Position numbers and translations under genes: made by a program. Below, in pieces: positions 51,884 to 60,787 of a DNA stretch of 64,000 nt. The notes under the pieces are model-generated. The model had not been told where the DNA came from. It saw nothing but the letters and a program-made list of their open reading frames with translations, and made no database searches. Location: the NCBI RefSeq assembly GCF_016758175.1, contig NZ_QYAB01000001.1, forward strand, positions 2,087,850 to 2,151,849. Direction: 5' to 3'. The stretch is from Leucobacter zeae. GTDB taxonomy: Bacteria > Actinomycetota > Actinomycetes > Actinomycetales > Microbacteriaceae. The stretch's first letter is position 1; each line of letters opens with the position of its first letter.

Positions 51884-52243
51884 TCAGTCCTCGGGATCGC
51901 CGACGAGCGCCGCGATCTCCCGGCCGTCGAAGCAGGTCCGGCTCCCCGTGTGGCAGGCCGCCCCGAGCTGCACGACCCGCACGAGCAGCGTGTCGGCGTC
52001 GCAGTCGACGGCGACGCTGCGCACGTACTGCCGATGCCCCGAGGTGTCCCCCTTGCGCCAGTACTCCCGTCGCGAACGCGACCAGAAGGTCACGCGGCCG
52101 GTGGTCAGCGTCCGCCGCACGGCCTCGTGGTCCATCCACGCGAGCATGAGCACGTCGCCCGACGCGTCGTCCTGGATGATGGCGGGCATCAGCCCGTCGG
52201 CGTTGAACGTCAACCCGTCGGGGACGGGATCGATCGCGGTCAT
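51884..52243 (-). CDS. hisI: Phosphoribosyl-AMP cyclohydrolase
   Basis: Third step of histidine synthesis. 119 residues, single-domain form without HisE fusion. Metal motifs are [26 protein letters not shown] (Asp pair and zinc cysteines), with [22 protein letters not shown] upstream. ATG 52243 overlaps the hisF stop by four bases. Confidence 0.95.
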   Translation of the reverse strand: MTAIDPVPDGLTFNADGLMPAIIQDDASGDVLMLAWMDHEAVRRTLTTGRVTFWSRSRREYWRKGDTSGHRQYVRSVAVDCDADTLLVRVVQLGAACHTGSRTCFDGREIAALVGDPED

Positions 52244-53019
52244 GCCGCTCCCTCCGTGAGGCGCACGAGGTGTCCGGCCTCCGCCAGCGCGCGCTTCACA
52301 TCGCCGATCGTGAACCTGCCGTAGTGGAATACCGATGCCGCGAGCACCGCGTCGGCTCCGGCCGCGACTGCCGGCGCGAAGTGCTCGAGCTCTCCCGCGC
52401 CGCCCGATGCGATGACCGGGACGTCGACGAGTTCGCGCACGCGCGCGGTGAGCTCGAGATCGAAGCCGTCCTGCGTCCCGTCGGCGTCCATCGAGTTCAC
52501 GAGCAGCTCGCCAGCGCCGCGCTCGACCGCCTCGCGGCACCACTCGAGGGCGTCGAGATCGGTCTCGCGCTTGCCGCCGTGCGTCGTGACGACGAAGCCG
52601 CTCGGCGTGCGTCCGCTGCGCCGCACGTCGAGCGAGAGCACGACCACCTGCGCACCGAAGCGATCGGCGATCTCGCCGATCACGGCCGGCCTCGCGATGG
52701 CGCCGCTGTTGATGCCGACCTTGTCGGCACCGACGCCGAGCAGCCGCGCGACGTCCTCGGGGCCGCGCACGCCGCCGCCGACCGTGAGCGGGATGAACAC
52801 CTGCTCGGCGGTGCGCTGCACGACGTCGTAGGTCGTCGAACGGTCGTCGACGGTCGCGGTCACGTCGAGGAAGGTCAGCTCGTCGGCGCCCTGCGCCGCG
52901 TACCGCGCCGCGAGCTCGACGGGATCCCCCGCGTCCCGGAGGTTCAGGAAGTTGACGCCCTTGACGACGCGTCCGCCGGCGACGTCGAGGCACGGGATGA
53001 CCCGGGTGGCGATGCTCAT
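52240..53019 (-). CDS. hisF: Imidazole glycerol phosphate synthase subunit HisF
   Basis: Cyclase making IGP and AICAR with ammonia from HisH. 259 residues: [20 protein letters not shown] (catalytic Asp), [27 protein letters not shown], and [12 protein letters not shown]. The partner hisH and hisA are not in the window. ATG 53019 with GAAGGGATC upstream. Confidence 0.96.
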   Translation of the reverse strand: MSIATRVIPCLDVAGGRVVKGVNFLNLRDAGDPVELAARYAAQGADELTFLDVTATVDDRSTTYDVVQRTAEQVFIPLTVGGGVRGPEDVARLLGVGADKVGINSGAIARPAVIGEIADRFGAQVVVLSLDVRRSGRTPSGFVVTTHGGKRETDLDALEWCREAVERGAGELLVNSMDADGTQDGFDLELTARVRELVDVPVIASGGAGELEHFAPAVAAGADAVLAASVFHYGRFTIGDVKRALAEAGHLVRLTEGAA

Positions 53020-53038
53020 CTTCAGATCCCTTCCGCGG

Positions 53039-53881
53039 TCAGAGCCGTGCCGCGTGGATCGCGGTCACGAGAATCGCCCGGGCACCGAGGTCGTAGAGAC
53101 GGTCCATGATCGTGTTGGCGTCGTCGGCCGGCACCATGACGCGCACGGCCACCCATCCCTCGTCGCGCAGGGGGGAGACCGTCGGCGACTCGATGCCGCC
53201 CGCGACCGCCGACGCCTCCTCGAGCTTCTCGACCGGGAGGTCGTAGTCCATGATGACGAACTTCCGTGCGACGAGCACCCCGCGCAGGCGGCGGATGAGC
53301 CGGTCGATGCCGTCGTGCTTGCTCGGCCCGCCGATGAGCACCGCGGTCGACTCGAGGATGACCGGGCCGAAGATCTCGAGGCCCGCGGCGCGCAGCGTGG
53401 CTCCGGTCGACACGACGTCGGCGACGGCGTCCGCGACTCCGAGCTGCACCGCGGACTCGACGGCGCCGTCGAGCTTCACGAGCGTCGACTCGACCCCGCG
53501 CTGGCGCAGGAAGTCGTCGACGAGCTTCGGATAGCTCGTCGCGACCCGCTTGCCGTGCAGCGCCTCGAGCTCGCGGATCGCACCGGCTGCGGGGGACGCG
53601 AAGCGGAAGGTCGAGTCGGCGAAGTCGAGGTGCGCGATCTCGCGGGCTCCCGATCCCGAATCGAGCAGCAGGTCGCGCCCGGTGATGCCGACATCGAGCG
53701 CGCCCGAGCCGACGTAGGTCGCGATGTCGCGGGGGCGCAGGTAGAAGAACTCGACGTCGTTGCGGGTGTCGGCGTGGACGAGCTTGCGGCTGTCGCGGCG
53801 ACCCGAGTAGCCGGCCTCGGCGAGCATCTCGGCTGCGATCTCGGAGAGCGATCCCTTGTTGGGAACGGCGATGCGGAGCAT
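53039..53881 (-). CDS. hisG: ATP phosphoribosyltransferase
   Basis: First, feedback-inhibited step of histidine synthesis. 280 residues, the long form with a C-terminal regulatory ACT-like domain (from about 210). [10 protein letters not shown] start, [48 protein letters not shown] and [20 protein letters not shown] are typical. ATG 53881. Confidence 0.96.
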   Translation of the reverse strand: MLRIAVPNKGSLSEIAAEMLAEAGYSGRRDSRKLVHADTRNDVEFFYLRPRDIATYVGSGALDVGITGRDLLLDSGSGAREIAHLDFADSTFRFASPAAGAIRELEALHGKRVATSYPKLVDDFLRQRGVESTLVKLDGAVESAVQLGVADAVADVVSTGATLRAAGLEIFGPVILESTAVLIGGPSKHDGIDRLIRRLRGVLVARKFVIMDYDLPVEKLEEASAVAGGIESPTVSPLRDEGWVAVRVMVPADDANTIMDRLYDLGARAILVTAIHAARL

Positions 53882-53974
53882 GGGGGTACGGATCCTTCCG
53901 GTGCGGCCGAGTGCCGGCCTATCGATTCAGAGGTCATCGGCGAGCGTCGGCGCGCGGGGAGGCGTGCGCCGACG

Positions 53975-54238
53975 CTAGAGATGCGCGTAGACGTCCTCGA
54001 GCGTGAGGCCCTTGGCCAGCATGAGCACCTGCAGGTGGTACAGGAGCTGGCTGATCTCCTCGGCGCACTCCGCGTCGGTCTCGTGCTCGGCCGCCATCCA
54101 GACCTCTGCGGCCTCTTCGACGATCTTCTTGCCGATCGAGTGGATGCCGGCGTCGAGCCTCGCGACCGTGTCGCTTCCCTCGGGTCGGGTGGCCGCCTTC
54201 TCGCCGAGCTCGGCGAACAGTTGGTCGAAGGTCTTCAC
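53975..54238 (-). CDS. hisE: Phosphoribosyl-ATP diphosphatase
   Basis: Second step of histidine synthesis, MazG-like fold. 87 residues: [33 protein letters not shown], then [20 protein letters not shown] (metal acidic residues). GTG 54238 follows TAGTGT by six bases, so this is the likely first gene of the his run. Confidence 0.95.
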   Translation of the reverse strand: MKTFDQLFAELGEKAATRPEGSDTVARLDAGIHSIGKKIVEEAAEVWMAAEHETDAECAEEISQLLYHLQVLMLAKGLTLEDVYAHL

Positions 54239-54244
54239 AGGTCT

Positions 54245-54250
54245 ACACTA
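54245..54250 (-). promoter_or_regulatory. -10 element of leaderless hisE promoter
   Basis: TAGTGT on the minus strand, six bases before GTG 54238. Confidence 0.45.
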
Positions 54251-54267
54251 CCGCGAGTCGGCCGCGC

Positions 54268-54930
54268 TCAGTGCGCGTGCGCCGCCGCTGCCGCCCTGAG
54301 CTCGGCGATCCGGTCCTCGGGAACGCCCCCGTAGACCGCAGATCCGGCCACGAAGGTGTCGGCGCCCGCCTCCGCCGCGATCCCGATCGTGTCCTTCGAC
54401 ACGCCGCCGTCGACCTGCAGCCACAGGTCGAGTCCGAGCCGCGCCTTCGCCTCGGCGAAGCGGCGCAGCTTCGGCATCATATCCGGCATGAAGGACTGGC
54501 CCCCGAAGCCGGGCTCGACCGTCATCACGAGGACCTGGTCGAACTCGGGCAGCAGCTCGAGATAGGGCTCGGGATCGGTTCCCGGCTTGAGCGCGATCCC
54601 GGCACGGGCGCCGATCTCGCGGATGCGCCTGGCGAGGGCCACGGGATCTGCCGCCGCCTCGGCGTGGAACGTGACCGAGGATGCCCCGAGCTCCGCGTAC
54701 CCCGGAGCCCAGCGATCGGCGTCGGAGATCATGAGGTGCACGTCGAGCGGGATGGGCGACACGGCCTGGATGCGCTCCACGATCGGCGGTCCCATCGTGA
54801 GGTTCGGCACGAAGTGGTTGTCCATCACGTCGACGTGCACGAGGTCGGCGGTGCGGATCGCCTCCAGCTCGGACTGCAGGTTCACGAAATCGGCTGACAG
54901 GATGCTCGGGTTGATGCGCTGTGCGGTCAC
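54268..54930 (-). CDS. rpe: Ribulose-phosphate 3-epimerase
   Basis: Interconverts ribulose and xylulose 5-phosphate in the pentose phosphate pathway, indirectly feeding PRPP use by hisG and trp genes. 220 residues: [30 protein letters not shown] (metal/catalytic residues), [16 protein letters not shown] and VDGGVS. GTG 54930 follows TAGGCT by six bases. Confidence 0.96.
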   Translation of the reverse strand: MTAQRINPSILSADFVNLQSELEAIRTADLVHVDVMDNHFVPNLTMGPPIVERIQAVSPIPLDVHLMISDADRWAPGYAELGASSVTFHAEAAADPVALARRIREIGARAGIALKPGTDPEPYLELLPEFDQVLVMTVEPGFGGQSFMPDMMPKLRRFAEAKARLGLDLWLQVDGGVSKDTIGIAAEAGADTFVAGSAVYGGVPEDRIAELRAAAAAHAH

Positions 54931-54936
54931 CCGTCA

Positions 54937-54942
54937 AGCCTA
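54937..54942 (-). promoter_or_regulatory. -10 element of leaderless rpe promoter
   Basis: TAGGCT on the minus strand, six bases before GTG 54930. Confidence 0.5.
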
Positions 54943-55013
54943 GGGCGTTCCGGCCCGAACCGCGCACGACGCGCGTCGCGATCCGACCGGCCGAACCCGC
55001 TCGCGCGGCGGTC

Positions 55014-55019
55014 TACGCT
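55014..55019 (+). promoter_or_regulatory. -10 element of leaderless promoter for the 517-residue protein
   Basis: TACGCT, seven bases before ATG 55027. Confidence 0.45.
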
Positions 55020-55026
55020 GGAGCGT

Positions 55027-56580
55027 ATGGACGACACCGGGGCCGCGGAGGATCGGGCGCAGGGGCAGGCGCGCCCGGAAGTCCGGGAGCCTGCGATCGC
55101 ACCGGAGCCGTCGACTGCGCGTGAGCCGGAGCTCGCGCAGGAGCCTCAGCTCGCGCAGGAGCCTCGCCTGGCGTCGCTGCCGCCTGCCGGCCTCCCGCCG
55201 TCGACCGGGCTCCCGCCGTCTCCGGGGATCCTGCCTCCGACGCTGACTCCTCCGCCCGCGATCGCGGCGCCAGGGTCCACGACCCCGATGCCGGAGGGCA
55301 CCGCGTCGGTTGCGCCCCCGGCCCCGCAGGCGATCGCGAGCACACCGGCGGCGCAGGCCGCGACCGCACCGCCCGCGGCCTCGCTCCCCCACGGCGCGCC
55401 CGTGCCCGGGTCGGTTCCGGCGGGGTCCGTACCGGCCCCGCCCGCACCGGTGCCGCCCGCAGAACGCTCGCGGATTCCCGGAGCGGGCTCGACTCCCCCC
55501 GCGACGGCGAGCCCCGCTCCTCCGCGACACCGCCCGCAGCCCGACGCGCTCCGGACGGGGAAGCGGATCGGTGCGTGGGTCGTCGGAGCCGTGGTCGTCG
55601 GGCTCGGACTGACGGGAGCGGTCGGCTTCCTCAGGAGCGCTGCGGACGGCCTCGGCCAGCCACCCGGCCCCGAGGAGCGGAATGCCTACGCCGAGAGCGA
55701 GGAGTTCGCGGGATCGGCGCAGGCGGTCGAGGACTTCCTCGTCGCGCTTGCCGAGGGCGACGCGGAGACGGCCCGCGAGCTGACCGGTAGGGACGGGTCG
55801 GAGCCCCTCCTGAGCGCAGCGGCGCTCGACGAGGCGATCCGCGCCGCCCCGATCACCGCGATCGAGGTGGAACCCGGCGAGGCCTCGGACGGCGCCTACG
55901 ACGCGGAGGTAGCGGCCGCGTACGAGGTCGGCGGCGAGCGGATCGAGCGGACGTTCCAGCTGTGGCACTGGAGCGACGGCTGGGTCCTCGTCGACGCCAC
56001 CGAGTATCTCGCCCTCTCGGCGTACTCGGGTCTCGGCCTGACGCTCGGCGGCGTCGCGGCCGAATCCGACGGCGCGTACGCCTACCCCATCGCCTACCCC
56101 GCAGCGCTCGAGTCGCCCTGGTTCGACCTCGCCGCGGCGGAGGACGGAGTCGTCGTGCTCGCTGACGCCGACGCGGCGCGCGCGCTCGACAACCCGGAAT
56201 GGACGCTGAACTCCGACGGGGTGCGGGAGTTCCGCGCGCGGGTCTCGGACTCGCTCGAGCGCTGCGCCGGGATGGCGACGCTCGACACGCCCTGCGGGAT
56301 GTCGGTGCAGGAGGAGTTCGAGGACGGCTGGGTCCCGCTCGACGGCTCCGTCGTGCGCACGCTCGAACCCGAGGCGCTGGCGGAGCTCGGCGCACTGGAA
56401 CCCGTCACCTCCTACGACCCGATCACCCGGATGACCGCGTACGTCCGGTTCTCCGCGAAGGTCTCGCTCGACGTCGAACTCGATGGCGAGGTGCGCTCGG
56501 GGGAACTGGCGTACCCGGAGACGTCGCTGCAGCCCTTCGTCGATTTCGCTGACCCCGACCTCCCGGTGACCTGGGAGTAG
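55027..56580 (+). CDS. Membrane-anchored protein with Pro/Ala-rich cytosolic N-terminus, unknown function
   Basis: 517 residues. Residues 1-175 are disordered, rich in Pro, Ala and Gly, with a degenerate EPELAQEPQLAQEPRLAS repeat (about 28-45). A single transmembrane helix is at about 182-205 (GAWVVGAVVVGLGLTGAVGF), so the following 310 residues are probably extracytoplasmic. That part is acidic with SAQAVEDFLVALAEGDAETARELTG (an NTF2-like/DUF4878-type opening), then YEVGGERIERTFQLWHWSDGWVL and paired cysteines (RCAGMATLDTPCGM). I do not recognise a specific family; substrate-free sensor or cell-envelope roles are possible. Confidence 0.6.
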   Translation: MDDTGAAEDRAQGQARPEVREPAIAPEPSTAREPELAQEPQLAQEPRLASLPPAGLPPSTGLPPSPGILPPTLTPPPAIAAPGSTTPMPEGTASVAPPAPQAIASTPAAQAATAPPAASLPHGAPVPGSVPAGSVPAPPAPVPPAERSRIPGAGSTPPATASPAPPRHRPQPDALRTGKRIGAWVVGAVVVGLGLTGAVGFLRSAADGLGQPPGPEERNAYAESEEFAGSAQAVEDFLVALAEGDAETARELTGRDGSEPLLSAAALDEAIRAAPITAIEVEPGEASDGAYDAEVAAAYEVGGERIERTFQLWHWSDGWVLVDATEYLALSAYSGLGLTLGGVAAESDGAYAYPIAYPAALESPWFDLAAAEDGVVVLADADAARALDNPEWTLNSDGVREFRARVSDSLERCAGMATLDTPCGMSVQEEFEDGWVPLDGSVVRTLEPEALAELGALEPVTSYDPITRMTAYVRFSAKVSLDVELDGEVRSGELAYPETSLQPFVDFADPDLPVTWE

Positions 56581-56591
56581 GCCGTCCGTGC

Positions 56592-57986
56592 TCACCCCGC
56601 GGAGGCGGGATCCTCCGCCGCGCCAGCGGCATCCGCGACTTCCTCGCTCGTCGCCGGCCGCGCAGCGAACTCGGCGGACAGCATGCGGTAGGAACGCGTG
56701 CAGAGCGCGGCGAGCGCGAGGGCGACCATCGCGATGCCCGACCAGAGGAAGACGAGCGCGATGCCGCGGCTCTCGCCCTCGCCGAGCAGCCAACCCCATC
56801 GGTCCTGCCCGGCGCCGGACTCCATGTAGGGCACCACCCAGAACTCGGCGACGGGCGCGATGAGGAACGAGGTGATCGGTGCGGCCGCGGCCTCGAAGGT
56901 CATTGCGAGACCGAACACGCGGCCCTGCTTCTCGAACGGCACCACGCGCTGGATCACCGTCTGCTCCGCGGCCTCGATCGCCGGCATCATCACCATGAAG
57001 AGCCACATGCCTGCGATGAACAGCCACGGCCACTCGCGCACCGTGAACACCGCCCCGAGCACGCCGAGCGCGGCCACCAGCACGAGCATGGTGCGGATCG
57101 GGTTCTTCCCGAGCCCCCGCTTGGCCACGATCGCGCCGCCGACGATGAATCCGGTGGATGCCAGTCCGAAGACGATCCCCCACATCTCGACCGGGAACAT
57201 GTCGAGGCCGTAGGGGTCGAGCAGCGCCATGAAGACGCCGCCGGAGAGGTTGTTGAGCATGGTGAAGATCACGAGCCCGAACAGGCCGGGCACCGCGAGC
57301 ATGGCGGCCATACCGCCGCGGAAGTCGACGGCACTACGGGTCGGATCGTGCGCGATCTCCGGCTCGGGGATGCGCAGCAGGTGGAGATGGATGATGGGCG
57401 CGGCGGTGCAGGCGGTCGCGATGACGACCGTCGCCCCCATGCCGAGCAGACCGACCGAGAGCCCGCTGAACACGCTGGTCGCGATGAACGCGATCCCCTG
57501 GACCGTGCCCACGAGGCCGTTCGCGTTCGCGTGCCGCTCGACCGGCACGAGCAGGGTGACCGTGGTCGAGAGCGCGAGGTTGCGCAGCAGTTCGACGACG
57601 CATCCCGCGAGCATGACGAGGGTGAACACCCAGAACCACGGGCCATGCAGACGCAGCAGCTCGTCGGCCGGAACGGAGAAGAAGACGGCCGCCCCGACGG
57701 CGAAGGCCGCGAGCGAGCACCACGCCGATACGATCATGACGCGGTGCTTGCGCATCCGGTCGACGAGCGACCCGAACCACATCGAGCAGACGGCGATGAG
57801 CAGCATGTAGACCCCGCCGAGCAGACCCGTCGCGAGGATGCTGCGCGTCTCGAGGTACACCCAGAACACGACGGCGAACCACAGGAAGTTGGTCGTGAGG
57901 TTGGCGACCGCGGTGTTGACGAGCAGGTGCGCGAAGGTGCGCATGCCGCCGGGAGGCGGCTGCGGTGCGTGCGCGTCGGCGTTCAT
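56592..57986 (-). CDS. MFS transporter
   Basis: 464 residues with 12 hydrophobic helices. The cytoplasmic loop SLVDRMRKHRVMIVS after helix 2 is the MFS motif A equivalent. The halves are joined by a long loop with LRIPEPEIAHDP. General fold resembles efflux proteins of the drug/siderophore exporter type. Substrate unknown. ATG 57986 follows TACGCT by six bases. A small cytosolic C-terminal tail is Ala/Glu-rich. Confidence 0.8.
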   Translation of the reverse strand: MNADAHAPQPPPGGMRTFAHLLVNTAVANLTTNFLWFAVVFWVYLETRSILATGLLGGVYMLLIAVCSMWFGSLVDRMRKHRVMIVSAWCSLAAFAVGAAVFFSVPADELLRLHGPWFWVFTLVMLAGCVVELLRNLALSTTVTLLVPVERHANANGLVGTVQGIAFIATSVFSGLSVGLLGMGATVVIATACTAAPIIHLHLLRIPEPEIAHDPTRSAVDFRGGMAAMLAVPGLFGLVIFTMLNNLSGGVFMALLDPYGLDMFPVEMWGIVFGLASTGFIVGGAIVAKRGLGKNPIRTMLVLVAALGVLGAVFTVREWPWLFIAGMWLFMVMMPAIEAAEQTVIQRVVPFEKQGRVFGLAMTFEAAAAPITSFLIAPVAEFWVVPYMESGAGQDRWGWLLGEGESRGIALVFLWSGIAMVALALAALCTRSYRMLSAEFAARPATSEEVADAAGAAEDPASAG

Positions 57987-57992
57987 GGTTCC

Positions 57993-57998
57993 AGCGTA
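57993..57998 (-). promoter_or_regulatory. -10 element of leaderless MFS promoter
   Basis: TACGCT on the minus strand, six bases before ATG 57986. Confidence 0.5.
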
Positions 57999-58043
57999 AG
58001 CGCTCCCACCGGCATCCGGACAGGCGCGGCGGGGGCCGGACGG

Positions 58044-59666
58044 TCAGCGCCGTTCGAAGAGGGCGACGAACATCGCGTCGGTGCCGTGCGCGTGCGGCCA
58101 CAGCTGGGCGCTCGGCGCGGATCCGGTGAGCCGGAATCCGCTTCCCGCCTCGGGTGCCGCATCGTCGCCATCGGGGCGCGCCGCCGCCGCGCCGCCCGCC
58201 TCCGCGCGCACGAGACCGCCGATGACGGAGCGCGCGTCGAGCTCGGCGATGCCGTCGTGCCGCCGCAGCAGCCGGTCGATGATCGCTCGCGTCTCGGCGA
58301 CGTGCGGCGAGCACGTGACGTAGGCGAGGAGACCGCCGGGCGCGAGGTGCGCCACGGCCGCGTCGAGCAGCTCGGCCTGCAGCCGCGTGAGCTCGGGGAG
58401 GTCGCTCGGGCGCTTCCGCCAGCGGGCTTCGGGGCGCCTGCGGAGCGCTCCGAGACCGGAGCAGGGTGCGTCGACCAGGATCCGGTCGAACCGGGCGTGA
58501 GCGCCGCCGAACGCCGCGTCGTCCCTACCGTCGTGGGAGACGACGTCCACGGCCTCGGCGACGGCCGCGACCGAACGGCGCACGAGCTCGGCCCGGTGCT
58601 CCGAGACCTCGTTCGCGCGCACCGTCGCGCCGGCTGCGATCGCCTCGGCGCCGAGCACCGCGGTCTTGCCTCCCGGTCCGGCGCAGAGATCGAGCCACCG
58701 CTCCCCTGGCACCGCGGCGCGGGCCCGCGTGAGCGCGAGCGCCGCGAGCTGCGAACCCTGGTCCTGCACGCGCGCGTATCCCTCGCGCCCGCCGAGGGTC
58801 GCGATGGCGCGTCCGGGGTCGCCGCCGCCCAGTTCGATGCCGATCGGCGACGGCCCCGTCGGGGCGGCCCCGAACTCGGTCAGGCGGCCCGCAGCGGCCG
58901 CGGCGCTCACGTCCCCTCCCGGCAGCAGGGCGAGGCTCACCCTCGGCGGAACGTTGTCGGCGTCGAGCAGCTCGCGCAGCTCGGCGGCCCGCCCATCGGC
59001 GCGGAGCGCGTCGCGGAGCGCCCGGAGCACCCAGGCGGGGTGCGACGTGCGTGCCGCGAGCGCGTCGTCGGGGTCCGACGCGTGCTCCGCGATCCGTCGG
59101 TCCCACTCCTCGTTCGACGCGCGCCCGATCGAGCGGAGCACGCCGTTCACGAAGCCCGCGGCTCCGCGATTGCCGACGCGGCGCTGCAGCTCGACGCTCT
59201 CGTTCACCGCCGCGTGCGCGGCCGTGCGCATGCCGAGCAGCTGGTGCGCGCCGAGGCGCAGCACGTCGCGGGTGCTCGCGTCGATGCGGTCGATGGCACG
59301 GTCGGCCGCGAGCTCGATGATCCGGTCGTAGCGCCCCCGCCCGCGCAGCGCTCCCGCAGCGAGCTCGGTCGCGAGTCCGGCGTCGCGCGGATCGAGCCCG
59401 GCCTCACGGATCCGCACCGGCAGCGCGAGGTTCGCGTACGCGTCGCGTTCCGCGACATCCCGGAGCACGTCGTACGCGACCAACCGGGCCGGGGAGATCC
59501 GCGGCCTCGCGTCGCGCTGCCCGGCGTCGCGCGGCACCGCCGCGCTCCGACCCTGACCTCCCGTCCCGCGCTCGGACCGCTGCCTGGGGCGTGCTCCGTG
59601 ATCCCGAGGTCCGCGGCCGCGCCGCTGACCGCCGTCGCCGCGCCCGCCCTGCTGCCGATCGCTCAC
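58044..59666 (-). CDS. rsmB: RsmB-family rRNA (cytosine-5) methyltransferase
   Basis: 540 residues. The N-terminal 60 residues are basic and Gly-rich (disordered). A NusB-like RNA-binding region (about 65-215) begins ARLVAYDVLRDVAERDAYANLAL. The Rossmann methyltransferase has LDLCAGPGGKTAVLGA (SAM site), DAPCSGLGALRRRPEARWR (motif IV with Cys) and YVTCSPHVAETR (motif VI catalytic Cys). It methylates C967-type positions in 16S rRNA (E. coli family knowledge). GTG 59666 overlaps the fmt stop by four bases. Confidence 0.93.
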   Translation of the reverse strand: MSDRQQGGRGDGGQRRGRGPRDHGARPRQRSERGTGGQGRSAAVPRDAGQRDARPRISPARLVAYDVLRDVAERDAYANLALPVRIREAGLDPRDAGLATELAAGALRGRGRYDRIIELAADRAIDRIDASTRDVLRLGAHQLLGMRTAAHAAVNESVELQRRVGNRGAAGFVNGVLRSIGRASNEEWDRRIAEHASDPDDALAARTSHPAWVLRALRDALRADGRAAELRELLDADNVPPRVSLALLPGGDVSAAAAAGRLTEFGAAPTGPSPIGIELGGGDPGRAIATLGGREGYARVQDQGSQLAALALTRARAAVPGERWLDLCAGPGGKTAVLGAEAIAAGATVRANEVSEHRAELVRRSVAAVAEAVDVVSHDGRDDAAFGGAHARFDRILVDAPCSGLGALRRRPEARWRKRPSDLPELTRLQAELLDAAVAHLAPGGLLAYVTCSPHVAETRAIIDRLLRRHDGIAELDARSVIGGLVRAEAGGAAAARPDGDDAAPEAGSGFRLTGSAPSAQLWPHAHGTDAMFVALFERR

Positions 59667-60610
59667 GCGAGCACCGCCTCTCCCCCGCGGCCGCGCAACC
59701 ACGCGGCCCCGTCCATCTCGGCCTTGCCCGCGGGCTGCACCCGGGCGAGCACGAGCTCCCCCTCTGAAAGACTCAGGATCGCCGAGCCCCCGTCGAGGCG
59801 CACCGTCCCGGGTGCCCGCGCTTCCGTCGCGACGGCGGCACCCGTCCCCCGATCGGGTGCGCCGCCGACCGGGCGCAGCTCGCGGAGCTTGAGCGGCGCG
59901 CCGTCGTGGAGCGCATAGGCTCCGGGCTCCGGTGTGACCCCGGCCCACTGGGAGAGCACCTCCGCCGCGCCGGCTCCCAGATCCACGCGTCCGTCCTCGC
60001 GCGTCAGCTTGTGCGCATAGCTCGCCTCGCCGACCTGCGGTGCTCCCGCGGCCGGATCGGCGCGAAGCGCGGAGACGGCCTCGAGCAGCGCGGACGTGCC
60101 GTCCGCGGCGAGCGCGGTGAGCGCGGCGCCCGCCGACGTGCCCGGCGCGAACTCGAATGCGTCGCGTGCGAGCACGTCGCCAGCATCGAGCGCTTCGACG
60201 AGCCGGAAGACCGTGACCCCCAGACGCTGCTCTCCGGCCTGCAGCGCGCGCTGCACGGGAGCGGCCCCGCGCCAGCGCGGCAGTTCGGAGAAGTGCAGGT
60301 TGATCCACCCGTGGTCGGGGAGGCTCAGCAGCGGCTCGCGCACGAGACCGCCGTACGCCACGATCACGCCCAGCTCGGCGCCGAGGCCGCGCACCCACTC
60401 CGTCGCCTCGTCGCCCAGTCGGTTCGCCTTGAGCACGGGGACGCCGAGCTCCTCGGCCGCCCGCGCGACGGGCGACGGGGTGAGCACGCGCTTGCGGCCG
60501 AGGGGCGCATCCTCGCGGGTGATCGCGCCGAGTACATCGTGCCCGGCTGCGGCGAGCGCGTGCAGACTGGGGACGGCGAACTCCGGGGTTCCGGCGAAGA
60601 CGATGCGCAT
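59663..60610 (-). CDS. fmt: Methionyl-tRNA formyltransferase
   Basis: Formylates initiator Met-tRNA. 315 residues: RIVFAGTPEFAVPSLHAL, the formyl-folate site INLHFSELPRWRGAAPVQRAL (Asn-His-Ser core) and LDAGDVLARDAF (Asp), then the C-terminal tRNA-binding OB-like domain. ATG 60610; a GAGAAT hexamer six bases upstream is a weaker match to the leaderless pattern seen elsewhere. The first 50 in-frame codons upstream are not Fmt-like. Coupled to rsmB downstream. Confidence 0.95.
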   Translation of the reverse strand: MRIVFAGTPEFAVPSLHALAAAGHDVLGAITREDAPLGRKRVLTPSPVARAAEELGVPVLKANRLGDEATEWVRGLGAELGVIVAYGGLVREPLLSLPDHGWINLHFSELPRWRGAAPVQRALQAGEQRLGVTVFRLVEALDAGDVLARDAFEFAPGTSAGAALTALAADGTSALLEAVSALRADPAAGAPQVGEASYAHKLTREDGRVDLGAGAAEVLSQWAGVTPEPGAYALHDGAPLKLRELRPVGGAPDRGTGAAVATEARAPGTVRLDGGSAILSLSEGELVLARVQPAGKAEMDGAAWLRGRGGEAVLA

Positions 60611-60787
60611 CCGTCCATTCTCGCAGGTCGGGCCGCTCGGGCGTACCGGTTCGCGCCATGCGCCGCGCGCCACGGCCGGCTCGTCCGCGCCGCGGAACCC
60701 GAGGCGGCGCCGTTCACCGAGCCGAACGGGGCCGGATCGAGTTCCGCGGCGCCAGAATCGCGACACCGGGCCCTCCGCTCCGAGCGT

